Positions 38,477-49,114 of a stretch of 64,000 nt of DNA are shown here, in pieces. The first letter of the stretch is position 1. Each line of letters starts with the position of its first letter. Source of the stretch: CAWJMN01 sp963844055 (GTDB lineage Bacteria > Planctomycetota > Planctomycetia > Pirellulales > Pirellulaceae); NCBI GenBank assembly GCA_963844055.1, contig CAWJMN010000002.1:2108001-2172000 (forward strand), in the 5' to 3' direction. The translations under genes and the position numbers were made by a program. Below the pieces are notes generated by a model. That model made no database searches. It was not told the origin of the DNA and saw only the letters and a program-made list of their open reading frames with translations.

Positions 38477-38773
38477 ATGGCGATTGACCCTTCCTCCGAT
38501 AAAGATGTCGCCCTGATTGTCACCAGCTTCTTCCTGGGGATCCAGGTCAGCGAAGCGGTCCTTCAAATGGAACAAGGCGCTGTCAATCAAGATGAAGTGG
38601 TAGAGCTGCTCGCCAAAATCGCCAAAGGGGAAGAGACGGTTTTGCCCAGCGGTGCCGACCTCCGCCAGACCATTCATCTCGAAGATGCCGACGTCGCCCG
38701 CAGGCAGAATCAAAAGCTGCACGAAGTGGTCAGCCGCCTCATCTTGGAATGGCTCGCTAACAAGCTAGGTTAG
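38477..38773 (+). CDS. Small helical hypothetical protein
   Basis: 98 residues from ATG 38477; the frame is open upstream into the 3' end of the TPM gene (+1 relative to it), and a GTG near 38434 behind ACAGGA is an alternative start. The product is largely amphipathic helix: Val-Ser-Glu-Ala-Val-Leu-Gln-Met-Glu-Gln, Val-Val-Glu-Leu-Leu-Ala-Lys-Ile-Ala-Lys, Leu-His-Glu-Val-Val-Ser-Arg-Leu-Ile-Leu-Glu-Trp-Leu. No family recognised. It could be the partner of the TPM protein, to which it is adjacent. Confidence 0.5.
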   Translation: MAIDPSSDKDVALIVTSFFLGIQVSEAVLQMEQGAVNQDEVVELLAKIAKGEETVLPSGADLRQTIHLEDADVARRQNQKLHEVVSRLILEWLANKLG

Positions 38774-39606
38774 ACCCTGCCTAGCACCTGACGTGTGCTT
38801 CTAACATTTGCCTCCTCGGCAAACGGTCGCCGTTTTCCAAATCCCCGCGAACCTTTTTCCGGCCGGCTGCTCCTAAAAGCGTGTGGGCTCTCTATGCCGT
38901 TACACGTCCCAGTTGCAAAAAACACTGAAAATAAGTTTGACTTCTGACGGGCAGCCTGCCCGTTCGATTCCTGCGGTTTTGGGGACGCCTGGACGAGCTA
39001 CACGGGACCTTAACCTGTCTCTTTAACTCTAAGCCATTGCCAAGCAAGACTTTATGGAACTTCCACCAGGTTGGAAACCACGGCGAGTCCTCGCCTAATC
39101 GCGCATTTTTGGAGTGTCACCAGGGTGACGCTTGCGGCGATTTTCTTCGGCCGGACACCGTTTCTTGCCCCAGATCTACGGGATCTTATTTGACCTTTCG
39201 GGCCAATCGGATTCGGGTAAGATTAGGGATTGGATTTTTGGCATCGCACTGCGCCCATCGTCCGCGACCAGGGTACAGGCATCGCATCCAGCGGGGCAGT
39301 TTGCCCAGGCGGAAGTGTGTTGCAATCGAGCGTTGCTAAAGGTTCCCGGTTGGTGTGCCGGCGATCGGATTGGCTTGCAGGGGCGTTTACGCTTGGCAGG
39401 TCTAGGTGGCCGAAGGGATGCAGGCCGTACTGAGGGTGCGCGAAATTGCCGGGATTCGTTGTTTGACGACGGCGGTGATTTTGAGTTTTTTGGAGAGCGT
39501 TATTGTTCTGGTTGGGGCAATCTGCTTCGGGAACGGTAGGCCGCGGTGAGCGGCTTTTGTTTTTCTGCCCGGACCGGTTGGACCTAATCGCATAGAGGGT
39601 GTTTGT
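38774..39606. other. Gene-free region upstream of the elongation factor gene
   Basis: 833 bases. There is a GACGGGCAG/CTGCCCGTT hairpin near 38946-38966 and no recognisable gene; the open frames at 39037-39539 have poor composition. The length and a GC-rich left part suggest a long leader or regulatory region for fusA, but I cannot identify an element. Confidence 0.4.
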
Positions 39607-41695
39607 ATGGATCTATCGAAAATCCGCAATTTTGGTATCTCGGCGCATATCGACTCGGGCAAGACGACGCTCAGCGAACGCATCCTGTTTTACACAGGCC
39701 GTATTCACAAGATCGAAGAAGTGAAGGGTGGCGGCGACGGCGCAACCATGGATCACATGGAACTGGAGAAGGAGCGCGGTATCACGATTACCAGCGCTGC
39801 GACGACGGTGAAGTGGCAAGGTTGCACGATGAACCTGATCGACACTCCCGGCCACGTGGACTTCACGGTGGAAGTGGAGCGTTCGCTTCGCGTTTTGGAC
39901 GGCGCTATCCTTGTGCTTTGCTCGGTCGGTGGCGTGCAATCGCAATCGATGACGGTCGATCGCCAAATGAAGCGTTACAAGGTTCCACGCCTGGCATTCA
40001 TCAACAAGATGGACCGCACCGGTGCTCGTCCGCTCAGCCATTCTTGGCGAGCTGAAGTCGAAGCTGGGTGCTGATCCTGTCTTGATGCAGTTCCCTATGG
40101 GAGGTGGCGAAACCTTCGAAGGCATGATCGACCTGATCACGCAAAAGGCGATGTACTTTGATGGCGACGACGGCGAAGACGTCCGCTATGAAGAAGTCCC
40201 TGCCAAGTACAAGGACGAAGTCGAACAGTGGCGTCATACCATGCTCGAAACGCTGGCCATGTACAGCGACGAGATGATGGAATTGCTGCTGGCCGAACAA
40301 TCGGTCTCGGAAGAGCTGATCCACAAGGTGGTCAAGAACGCCGTGCAGAAGCAAGGTCTAACGCCTGTGTTTGTGGGCTCTGCCTACAAGAACAAGGGTG
40401 TTCAGCCATTGCTCGACGCCATCGTGCGCTACTTGCCTTGCCCGCTGGAACGCGAAGTCAAGGCTTTGAAGTACGACAACCCGGCCGAAGCTTTCCCGCT
40501 GACGCCTGATCCAGAAAAGCCTTTCGTAGGCATGGCGTTCAAGATCGTTGAAGACACCTTTGGTCAGTTGACGTTCTTCCGCGTCTACCAAGGGAAGGTC
40601 AGCAAGGGTGACATGGTCATCAACCAGCGTACGGGCCGTAAGGATCGCTTTAGCCGTATCGTGAAGATGCACGCCAACAAGCGTGAAGACATCGACACGG
40701 CCGAAGCCGGCGATATCGTCGCGATTGTGGGCATCGACTGCGCAAGCGGTGATACCTATGCCGCCGATTATAAGTACTGCACGCTGGAAAGCATGTTCAT
40801 CCCAACGCCCGTTATTAAGGTTGCCGTTAGCCCGGTCAATCGAAGTGACGCCGACAAGATGAGCAAGGCTCTGCAACGCTTCCGTAAGGAAGACCCAACC
40901 TTCAACGTGTTCAACGATGAAGAGACCAGCGAGACGATCATCGCAGGGATGGGTGAGTTGCACTTGGAAGTGTACGTCGAACGTATTCGTCGTGAATACA
41001 AGGTCGCTTTGGAAGTGGGTGCCCCGAAGGTAAGCTACCGCGAAGCCCCCACGCAAAAGGCCGAGTTCAACTACAAGCACCGGAAGCAAACGGGTGGTTC
41101 GGGTCAATACGCTCACATCGTGGGCTATTTGGAACCGCTGCCAGAAGATTCCCCAGACGTGTTTGTGTTTGAAGACAAGGTCGTCGGCGGACGCATTCCG
41201 AAGAACTTCATTCCATCGATCGAAAAGGGTTTCCGCACGGTCATCGTGAAGGGACCTTTGGCAGAATACCCTGTCGTCGGTTTGAAGGCCTGCGTGAACG
41301 ACGGTTCGTACCACGATGTTGACAGCTCGGATCGTGCATTCCAAACGTGTGCTGAAGGTTGCTTCCGCGAACACTTCAAGGACACCAAGCCTGCGATTTT
41401 GGAACCGATCATGAAGGTCGAAATCGAAGTGCCAGAAAACTTCCAAGGTCCGGTAACCGGTGACGTGATCAGCCGTCGTGGTTTGATCGTCAACACCGAT
41501 GCCCGCGATGGCGTTGCCAACATCCTGTGCGAAGTTCCGCTGGCCGAGACGTTCGGTTACTCGACCGACATCCGCAGCATGACCCAAGGTCAAGGAACGT
41601 TCACGATGGAATTGGCTTGCTACCGCAAGGTACCTTCCTCGGTTCAAGAAACGATCATCTCCGACAAGCGTAAGCAATTGGCTGCTGCAAAGTAG
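39607..41695 (+). CDS. fusA: Elongation factor G, with a +1 frame break
   Basis: About 695 residues when bridged, the normal EF-G length. G domain: Ala-His-Ile-Asp-Ser-Gly-Lys-Thr-Thr (P-loop, residues 14-22), Arg-Gly-Ile-Thr-Ile (switch I), Asp-Thr-Pro-Gly-His-Val-Asp (switch II), Asn-Lys-Met-Asp. Domains II-V follow, with Gly-Met-Gly-Glu-Leu-His-Leu-Glu and Gly-Gly-Ser-Gly-Gln-Tyr. Frame 1 from ATG 39607 is valid to Gly-Ala-Arg-Pro-Leu (CTC 40033-40035). Skipping A 40036 continues Ala-Ile-Leu-Gly-Glu-Leu-Lys. Unbridged, frame 1 stops near 40074, inside the G domain. EF-G drives ribosomal translocation, so a true null would be lethal unless another copy exists. The start follows AGAGGG. Terminator at 41726. 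Confidence 0.92.
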
Positions 41696-41725
41696 TCTGG
41701 TTGGTTCGATCGGATTTCACTAAGG

Positions 41726-41768
41726 CCCGCGAGGTGGATTGCCAAAGCAATCGCCTCGCGGGTTTTTT
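41726..41768 (+). terminator. Rho-independent terminator of fusA
   Basis: CCCGCGAGG (41726-41734) pairs with CCTCGCGGG (41754-41762), with an inner ATTGC/GCAAT pair, followed by six T. It lies 30 bases after the stop. Confidence 0.9.
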
Positions 41769-41969
41769 CGTGCGCACACACTTCCTAAGTGCCCTGCCGC
41801 CGCCTATTGCAATTCCCGGCGTGCTGAGCACGCTCTGGCAGCGATTCTGTTTGCACTAAGGACGCTTTAGCGGGTACTTGGCTACCACTATTTTTTCCTG
41901 CAGGGAGGTGCCGATTGTTCCGATAAAAACAGTTCCAAGCCCCATTTCCCTTGCCGATATTTGACGGCC

Positions 41970-42185
41970 ATGCAACTGAGCGACATCTACTACTGTTGGT
42001 CCTGTGACGCCCACCGCCGAGCGGTGAAGAGTGCGAGCGGCAGCCCTTGCTGCCCGAAGTGCAACCAAGCGCTCCATGAAGATTGCCGCCTCCAAACGTC
42101 GCGCGGGCTGAGCGGACTCTTTCAGCGGCTCGTCCCGCACATGCCTGCCACCGCAGGGCATCACTCGTCGGCTCGCGCTGCCTAG
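41970..42185 (+). CDS. Small zinc-ribbon-like protein
   Basis: 71 residues from ATG 41970. Two Cys pairs (Cys-Trp-Ser-Cys near residue 9-12 and Cys-Pro-Lys-Cys near 28-31) with an Asp-Ala-His-Arg between them resemble the zinc ribbons common in this region. There is no strong ribosome binding site. The stop overlaps the 3' end of the convergent M48 gene by four bases. Plausible but small, so moderate confidence. Confidence 0.5.
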   Translation: MQLSDIYYCWSCDAHRRAVKSASGSPCCPKCNQALHEDCRLQTSRGLSGLFQRLVPHMPATAGHHSSARAA

Positions 42186-44630
42186 TTCGCCTGGATGATG
42201 AATGCATCATCCTTGTCAGGCTTTGGCGCTGGATCGACCAGCGGTTCTAGCCCGAGGTTCTGTTCTACGATTTCCGCAATCGCGCACAGCCGCGCCACGC
42301 TGCGGTTGTACATCGTTTGTAAACCATTGACGACGTCGCGCGTTGCCTCAGCCACTCCCTGATAGTCGCGGGGCATCGGGACGACGCGCAGCAAATAGTG
42401 GCTAATCGTCATCCGCCCTTCCACGTGGTCAAACGGATACTCCAACTGTTCAAACAGGTTGCGGAAGTAGATCAGGCTGCGATGGGCCCCTTCAAACGCC
42501 TCGATGGCCAGCACGCCAAACTGCCGTGAGGTCTCTTGATTAGCGCCATAGGTGAATAAAGTATCTACCGTCACATCGTGACCGATGAGTCCGAGCAGCT
42601 GCGACCAATTCTGCGCGACCAGTGCCACCACCCCCATTAGCGTACGCACTTCCTGTTGAAATGCGGCCGCATGGGTAATCCGCGCCGCCACTTGGGGCTC
42701 AAACAGCAACGTCAGCCCCGCAAACAGCCTCGCGCCCGCCGCCGTTTCGAGTGGACGCAGCACCGGATCGAGCCTGGCTTGCTCTTCTCGGGCAAAGCTG
42801 TCCACACGGGCTACGTCGTATAAGTCACGAAACGAGTTTGTAAACTGGTCGCTAGGAAAGGAGAGCCCTGCCTGAAATAAAACGCGCGCTTGGATCGCTT
42901 CAAGCCCTGCATTGTGCGCATTAAGGTACTCTTCAAAGGCCGAGCGATAGACCACCAAATGGTGCAGGATATGTAGCCTGGCGACTTTTAATTGCTCCAG
43001 CAAAAAATTGGCATTGGTTGGTGGCTCCAAATAAAAATTAGGCAGCACCAGCGGACGAAGCTCGCTAAACGTATCAAGGAAGTAGCGATCCAGCGCATCC
43101 CAGGTGATCTTGTCCTGCTCTAAACGAGCCAATAAATCCTCCACTGGCAGCAGCGGCTTGCTATCGACTTTGTCTCCAAAGTATTCCTTGTAGAAGTCGT
43201 ACGAGACCCCTTTGGCGATGCTTTCAAAATCAGCAAAAACCGCCATCGCAGGCAAGGTGGAATGGAACACCCCCGCCTGTGGCTCACGTTCAACATTGGC
43301 GACGCGGTCCGTGTCGCTCGGGTGCGAGTCAAACATCTGCGTCTTGGTCTCCGCCATCCGTTGCTCAACCAGCTTCAGCACCTTGGGCGGAATCTGCGAA
43401 ACATTCTCCATGATCAAACGCGGGAGGTTGTTCACCAGTCGCCCATCGCGATAGTACTGTGCCATGTCTTGCTGGGCCCCTTCCCAAGCAATCTGTACCA
43501 CGCAAATCTGCCGACAGGTCGACTTAAACGTCTCGCTTCCCACCAGGTGTGACTCGTATCGATCGGCGTCAAACTCCATCTGTTGCAGCATGTTCCCAAC
43601 GACCAAGTGCCCCGCACGCAGCATGAGCCACATGATCCAGCGCGGCACTGCCATCAGCGCCTTGGCCGTCAGGCCCACTAGCGTCAAGATCGTGTGAGAT
43701 CGAATCATGTCTTCCACAACATCATCCGCCCGATCACGAACATACACCGCATGCACCATCCACCAGTTGATGCTACGCATCAAAAAGGTAAGCCGCATCG
43801 CACTCCCTTGGCTAAAGTGGCCAAACTCGTGGGCCAATACGCCCGCAAATTGCTGCAGCGAAAGCCCCGCTACTAGCGGCATTCCCAGCGTGAGCGAAAA
43901 GTCCTTGCTCAGTAGGCTTAGCCATCCCAGGCGAAAGCTGGCAAACGCATTGATGTCGCAGTTGATCTCAATTTGGCGTGGCCGAGGTGCTTTGACCAAG
44001 TCGCAAACGCGGTAAACAAACTCAAACAGATAGCGGCTCCCCCTGCGGCGTGATCGTCCGCGTGTGAGAGGCTGCGCTTTCCGCAAACAGGATCGGCTTC
44101 AAAATCAGGAACAAGCTCGACAGTGTCAGCACCAACACTACGGGCAAAACCAACCCCCACATCGCCACGTTGCTTTCCGGCATGAACAGTCGCAGCCCCA
44201 GCCACAGCAGGAAGCCTGGCAGCGTCAGTAAAACCATGTACACAACTGGCAGCATCAGCATGAAGGCGGTCGAGAAGACCAGCCCCATGCGATAGGCATC
44301 GGACGACTTCACCGGCACGAACTCGTTGCGAAAGCCCGAAAACACCATCTGTCGCACATCGGACGACTCCAGCGGCCGCAGCGGACTTGGCGCAGCAGGC
44401 TTGGCCTCGGCGACAGGGGCGTCACCATTGACCACTTCCAGCATCGGCGGGTCCAAAGGCTCGACAATCTGCGCCACGACAAACGCTTCTTGCGGCTCGG
44501 ACGCAATGGCAGGAACCAACTTGGGCGTTGGCTTCTTCACGGGGGCCGCAGGAGGTGGCACCGGCAGCGACGCCTTCGGAATCGACTCGGGAAACACGAC
44601 AGCCTGCAACGGTGGCTGTGATGCAGGCAA
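42182..44630 (-). CDS. M48-type membrane metallopeptidase, with a +1 frame break
   Basis: About 815 residues when bridged. Frame 1 (open from at least the TTG at 44630) is a Pro/Ala-rich stretch followed by two membrane helices (Phe-Met-Leu-Met-Leu-Pro-Val-Val and Leu-Val-Leu-Pro-Val-Val-Leu-Val). It breaks after Glu-Pro-Leu (CTA 44033-44031). Skipping T 44030 continues Leu-Phe-Glu-Phe-Val-Tyr-Arg-Val-Cys. The zinc site is Ala-His-Glu-Phe-Gly-His in frame 2, near 43826, followed by two more helices and a long helical C-terminal domain of ~450 residues. It probably degrades or processes membrane proteins. The N-terminal zinc ribbon at 44654-44854 may belong to the same protein. Confidence 0.8.
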
Positions 44631-44653
44631 CGGCGCTGCCGCAAACGAGGTCT

Positions 44654-44854
44654 TTACGCTGGCATTTGCTCCCGCTGTCGGTTGCGGCGGCGCGATTGGC
44701 GTACTCGCGGCGTGCCGGGCTGTATCACAGGCGGTTCAGGCACCGTGATCGGAATGATCGCCTCGCATAGTGGGCAACGCCCCTTCTTGCCGGCGTGCGA
44801 ATCCGCCACCGTCAGCTTGGTTCCACAGGCACTGCAGACCACCGTAATCGTCAA
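44654..44854 (-). CDS. Zinc-ribbon segment, probably the N-terminus of the M48 protein
   Basis: 66 residues: Cys-Ser-Ala-Cys-Gly-Thr-Lys-Leu, Gly-Lys-Lys-Gly-Arg-Cys-Pro-Leu-Cys, then Pro-rich linker. The frame stops at 44654, but the -1 frame entering near 44709 continues the Pro/Ala-rich linker (Ser-Thr-Pro-Ile-Ala-Pro-Pro-Gln-Pro-Thr) straight into the M48 reading frame. A single missing base around CCGCGAG would fuse both into a zinc ribbon-linker-membrane-M48 protein starting at 44854. The alternative is a separate small protein. Confidence 0.6.
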   Translation of the reverse strand: MTITVVCSACGTKLTVADSHAGKKGRCPLCEAIIPITVPEPPVIQPGTPRVRQSRRRNRQREQMPA

Positions 44855-44996
44855 AGCAAAAGCCCTCTCCCCTGTCTAACGTTGTTTTGGGTCCCTGGGA
44901 AGGAACGTTGATTCCTGAACTTATCTTAGTCCAAGCGGTTCTGCTTCGATACGATTCGCCCTCGAAAAACGAAGGGAGGTCATCCCGCCGAAATGG

Positions 44997-46830
44997 CTAA
45001 GCCGTCGGATGCCCCACGGACAAAAACTGGCCGACCATTCCGGCATATACCCCTTCTGCCAGCATCAGGCTCTCATGCGTGCCACGCTCCACAATCCGCC
45101 CCGCCTCAAGCACCAACACCTGATCGGCGCTCCGAATCGTGCTCAGCCGGTGGGCCACAATAAAGCTCGTTCGCCCGACCAGCAGCTTGGCGAGCGCCTT
45201 TTGAATGCGGGCTTCGGTGAGTGCATCAATGCTGCTAGTCGCTTCATCTAAAATGAGCAGTCGCGGCCGAGCAATGAGCGCCCGGGCAAAGCAGACCAAT
45301 TGCCGCTGTCCCAAGGAAAGCTGCGCACCACGCTCTCCTACCTGCGTATGGAGCCCTTCCGGCAAAGCATCAAGCAGGTCTAAACAGTCAAGCTCTTGCA
45401 GCACTTCACGCACTTCGGCATCGCTGGCCCCCGGCTTTCCTAGGCGAATGTTTTCTCGCACGGTCCCGGTGAACAGAAAGTTCTGCTGCAAGACCATCCC
45501 CATCTGGTGATGCAATGAGTCCGCTGTGATGAAGCGGATATCGTGGCCATCCACCAGCACCTGCCCCGACTGTGGCAAATAGAACCGCGCAATCAAGTTG
45601 GCAATGCTGCTTTTGCCACTGCCGGTTTTGCCCACCAGCGCAATGCTTTGACCCGGTTTGGCCGACAGCGAAACATCATGCAATACGGGCACGCCTGCAT
45701 CGTAGCCAAACACAACGTTCTTCAGCTCTACGCGTCCCTCGATCGGAGGCAGCGTTTGGGCATCCGGAACATCTTCCCACTCCGGCGGCTGATCCAGCAG
45801 CGCAAACACCCGCTCCGCCCCCGCCATAGCGGTTAGCGACAGGTTGTATTGGTTCCCCAGGATTTGGATCGGACTGAAAAAGATGTTCGCCAGGAAGAAG
45901 AAGCGAATCAAATCTCCTGCCGGCATCCCAATCTCCGGCGTCAGCACACGATAGCCCCCTAGGATCAACAGCGCCGCGATGAACGTTTGGCTGCTCAGTT
46001 CCAATAGTGGAATCAGCGCCCCTTCCATCCGAGCCGCTTTGACAACGTTGTCCCCGTGCCATTCCAGCAGGTCATCAAAGACGGCCGCATTCACATCCTG
46101 CCGGACAAAGCCTTGCGTCACGCGAATGCCATTGATCGACTCCGCCAGGGTCGAAGTCAACCGACTAAAGCTCTCTTGAACTACGCGATACGCGCCAGAA
46201 AGCCGTTTGCGAAAGTACTGATTGACCAGCAGCAGTACCGGGCTGATGGCCAGCACCACACAGAACAGCGCCCAGTCGTAGTACAGCATCACCGCTGCGG
46301 AAACCAACATCTGGCCAAACCCGACAAGGCTCACAAACAAGACATCTTGCACACCAATCCGCAACGATTCGCAGTCGCTCGTCACCCGGCTGATGATGCG
46401 TCCCAGCTTGGTATGGTTGTAGAAGCTCATCGGCATCCGCTGTAAGTGCGCGAAGATCTCGCGTCGCAAATCGTGGATGACCGACTCTCCCAGCTCCAGC
46501 GCTAGCCGTTGCCGAAAGTGGAATACGATCTGCGTCGTCCCCGCGAGGGCGAGCAGCCCCAGCGCACCCCCCAGGATGCTCGCGAGTGAGCCCCCGTGCG
46601 AGATCGGTCCATTGATCACTGCCCCAATCGTCCAGGCAATGGCTGGCAACTGGATCGCGCAGCACCACACAGACCAGCAGCCAGTTCCGCTTGACGCGGT
46701 ACGGGCGCATGTACGTCAGCAGGCGCGTAATCAGGTGAATGTCCAGCGGCCGCTTGTCGGGCTCTCGCTCATCATCCTTGCGCGGCGCTGCCAGCGTCAG
46801 TTTTGCCATCGAGGGGACTGCTCTAGTCAT
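44997..46830 (-). CDS. ABC exporter (fused permease-ATPase), with a +1 frame break
   Basis: About 610 residues when bridged. Six membrane helices (residues ~45-340) precede a nucleotide-binding domain: Walker A Gly-Lys-Thr-Gly-Ser-Gly-Lys-Ser-Ser, signature Leu-Ser-Leu-Gly-Gln-Arg-Gln, Walker B Leu-Leu-Ile-Leu-Asp-Glu-Ala-Thr-Ser, and His in Ala-His-Arg-Leu-Ser. It is an MsbA/BmrA-like homodimeric exporter of lipids or drugs. Frame 1 (start 46830, or ATG 46809) is valid through Val-Cys-Val-Val-Leu (CTG 46662-46660) in the first membrane helix. Skipping C 46659 continues Ala-Ile-Gln-Leu-Pro-Ala-Ile-Ala-Trp. The heptamer CTG-CGC-G at this site is read normally in the aldo/keto reductase gene. 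Confidence 0.88.
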
Positions 46831-47130
46831 TTTCGCCCGCTTGAAAACCTTCCCCGTCGATCGCTGTTATGCCGCCCTGCGGCCCTATTTCACGCTCTGC
46901 TTTTCTACTATGCGAGTTTCTTGGTAAATGCCCCTTTTTGGCAAGGGTCCGTACCTAACGCGATTTTCATCGAGATTTCCTGGGGCCAGAAACTGCCCCA
47001 CTCCTGCCAAGAACCAGCCAAATTTCGCTATACTGGCGTATTCCAGCGAGGACGCCCAGCGCCTTCGTTGGCCGGGCACCGCCCATCCCTTTTTGGCCCT
47101 TCCACCCTTTTGCTAACGACTCGCGCCACC
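46831..47130. other. Divergent intergenic region between the ABC exporter and fumarase
   Basis: 300 bases that must hold promoters for both directions. I see no strong -10/-35 pair or palindrome and no gene. Confidence 0.4.
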
Positions 47131-48754
47131 ATGTCTCAAGCACAACCTGCCGCCGCCGCTCAGTTCCGCATCGAAAAAGACTCCATGGGGGACGTTCAAG
47201 TTCCTGCCCAGGCCTACTACGGGGCCCAAACGCAGCGGGCCGTGGATAACTTTCCCGTCTCGGGCTGGCAATTGCCCCCGGCGCTGATCCATGCCATGGG
47301 CCTGGTAAAGCTCGCTTGTGCCACCGCCAATCGCGACCTGGGCAAGCTCACCAAGACCGGCAAAAACAAGCTCGACGATAAACAGGTCGAAGCCCTATCT
47401 GGCCGCATGCCGCGAAGTCTCCGAAGGGAAGTACGATTGCCAGTTCCCGATCGATGTCTTCCAGACCGGCTCGGGCACCAGCAGCAACATGAACGCCAAC
47501 GAGGTGATCTCCAATCGGGCGATTGAGATCCTTGGCGGAGACCGCTTCACCAAGGACAAGGCCGTTCACCCCAACGACCACGTCAACATGGGGCAAAGCA
47601 CCAATGACATCTTCCCCACGTCGATCCACGTTGCTGTCGCGCTCCAAATTCAAAACGACCTGATCCCCTCCCTGCAACGCTTTCACGACGTTCTGGCAGA
47701 CAAGGCCAAGGAATGGGACCAAATCATCAAGATCGGCCGCACGCACTTGGCCGATGCCACGCCACTTCGCCTGGGCCAAGAGATCGGCGGCTTTGCTCGT
47801 CAGATCGACCTGTCCATCCAGCGTGCCAAGTTGGCCATCAAGTCGATCCTGGAACTGCCTGCCGGTGGTACGGCCGTCGGTACCGGTATCAATACCCATC
47901 CTGAATTCGGCGGACGCGTCGCTGCTGTACTGGCCAAAGAGACCGGCATTCCCTTCATCGAAGCGGTCAACCACTTCGAAGGAAATGCTCAGCGCGATGG
48001 CCTTGTGCAAGCGCACGGCGAACTGCGGACGATTGCCGTCACCCTGTTCAATGTTTCCAACAACATCCGTTGGCTCGGTAGCGGTCCACGCTGCGGCTTT
48101 TACGAAATCAAGCTTCCTGATCGTCAACCGGGCAGCTCGATCATGCCGGGCAAGGTTAATCCCGTCATGTGCGAAAGCATGATGCAAGTGACCGCCCGCG
48201 TGATGGGTAACGATCAGACGATCGCCTTCAGCGGCGCTGTCGGTGGCCAATTCCAGCTCAACATCATGATGCCAGTCATGGGCCAAACGACGCTGGAAAG
48301 CGTTTCGCTGCTGGCTTCCGCCACGCGTGCCTTTATCGACTTCTGTGCACTCGAGATGGAAGCCAATCCAGAAGCCTGCGATGCCTCGGTCGAGAAGAGC
48401 CTTGCCATGGTGACCAGCCTCAATCCCCACATCGGCTACGAAAAGGCTGCTGCGGTCGCCAAGAAGGCCTTTGCCAGCGGCAAGACCGTCCGCGAACTTT
48501 GCCGCGAAGAAGGGATCCTTCCCGAAGCTACCCTTCGCGAAGCCCTCGACCCGATGTCGATGACTGAGCCTCACGTCCTAGTCAGTGTTCCCCTCGTTGA
48601 AAGACAAACACCAAGCGTCGAGGCTCATCCCTCGACGCTTTTTTTGCGCCCGGCTGGCTGTTTCTCTGAAAACACTGCTCACTGTGATCACGCCGGGACA
48701 CTGGTTCCAGAGATTGCCTCCTGCGAGACGCTCCGCGGCCCGTCAGAGTCCTAG
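47131..48754 (+). CDS. fumC: Class II fumarate hydratase, with a +1 frame break and an abnormal 3' end
   Basis: Frame 1 from ATG 47131: Arg-Ile-Glu-Lys-Asp-Ser-Met-Gly-Asp-Val and Gly-Ala-Gln-Thr-Gln-Arg-Ala. It breaks after Val-Glu-Ala-Leu (CTA 47395-47397). Skipping T 47398 continues Leu-Ala-Ala-Cys-Arg-Glu-Val-Ser-Glu-Gly-Lys. Family motifs follow: Gln-Thr-Gly-Ser-Gly-Thr-Ser-Ser-Asn-Met-Asn, Gly-Arg-Thr-His-Leu-Ala-Asp-Ala, and the signature Gly-Ser-Ser-Ile-Met-Pro-Gly-Lys-Val-Asn. The enzyme interconverts fumarate and malate. The usual end (Asp-Pro-Met-Ser-Met-Thr-Glu-Pro) is near 48570, but this frame runs on through the terminator at 48613 to 48754; a TAG one frame away (48578-48580) is probably the original stop. 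Confidence 0.9.
48613..48646 (+). terminator. Rho-independent terminator of fumarase
   Basis: An 11-bp perfect stem (AAGCGTCGAGG 48613-48623, CCTCGACGCTT 48630-48640) with a 6-base loop and a T tract. It lies inside the nominal fumC reading frame, which argues that the true stop is upstream of it. Confidence 0.9.
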
Positions 48755-48828
48755 GGCCAAATCTATCGTGACACGTTCCAGTGCCCTATCGTACAATACG
48801 AGCGTCAGTACTAGCGGCAATGCTTGCA

Positions 48829-49075
48829 CCGGGTGCCACTGCTGGCTAGTCCAGCATTGTGAACGTTTCCAGCGGGGCGAACAGAAAGCAATTGCAAAAG
48901 CGAGATGACGAGGGAATGATGCTTTAGGAAGTGACGTTCTCGTACTCCTGTCGGACACCCGTGTTGACCTAAGATATTTGGCAAGAACTGCTTATCCGGA
49001 GTTTCGACCTTCCGTTACTAACAGGAAGGCATCGGCGATTACCGCACTGCTGGGCAAGCCGACAGTGGCACCCGG
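48829..49075. mobile_element. 247-bp MITE-like element, copy 1
   Basis: Begins CCGGGTGCCACTGCTGGCTA (48829) and ends with the near-perfect inverse (49045-49075, GCAGTGGCACCCGG-type end with small differences). The interior contains GACGTTCTCGT, GTTGACCTAAGATATTT and AACAGGAAGGCATCGGCGAT blocks shared with copy 2. No transposase. The next gene starts 40 bases beyond the right end. A minus-strand frame inside (rich in Ser-Thr-Arg-Thr-Ser and Pro-Arg-His-Leu-Ala) recurs in the other copies and is part of the repeat, not a gene. Confidence 0.85.
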
Positions 49076-49114
49076 CGCAAGGCTCTTATGGCCTATACTT
49101 CCCGTGAGGATTCT

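Noticed and set aside
39037..39539. Overlapping open frames upstream of fusA
   Set aside because: Arg/Gly/Cys-rich compositions in two frames, no start signals; treated as intergenic.
40358..41677. Long antisense open frame (439 codons) opposite fusA
   Set aside because: Mirror of the EF-G codon pattern; no ribosome binding site or recognisable protein features.
47348..48574. Long antisense open frame (408 codons) opposite fumC
   Set aside because: The plus-strand frame matches fumarase motifs throughout; the antisense frame is a by-product of codon bias.
48743..48958. Minus-strand small frame within the 247-bp element
   Set aside because: Recurs in all copies as part of the repeat, with shifting ends; no start signal.
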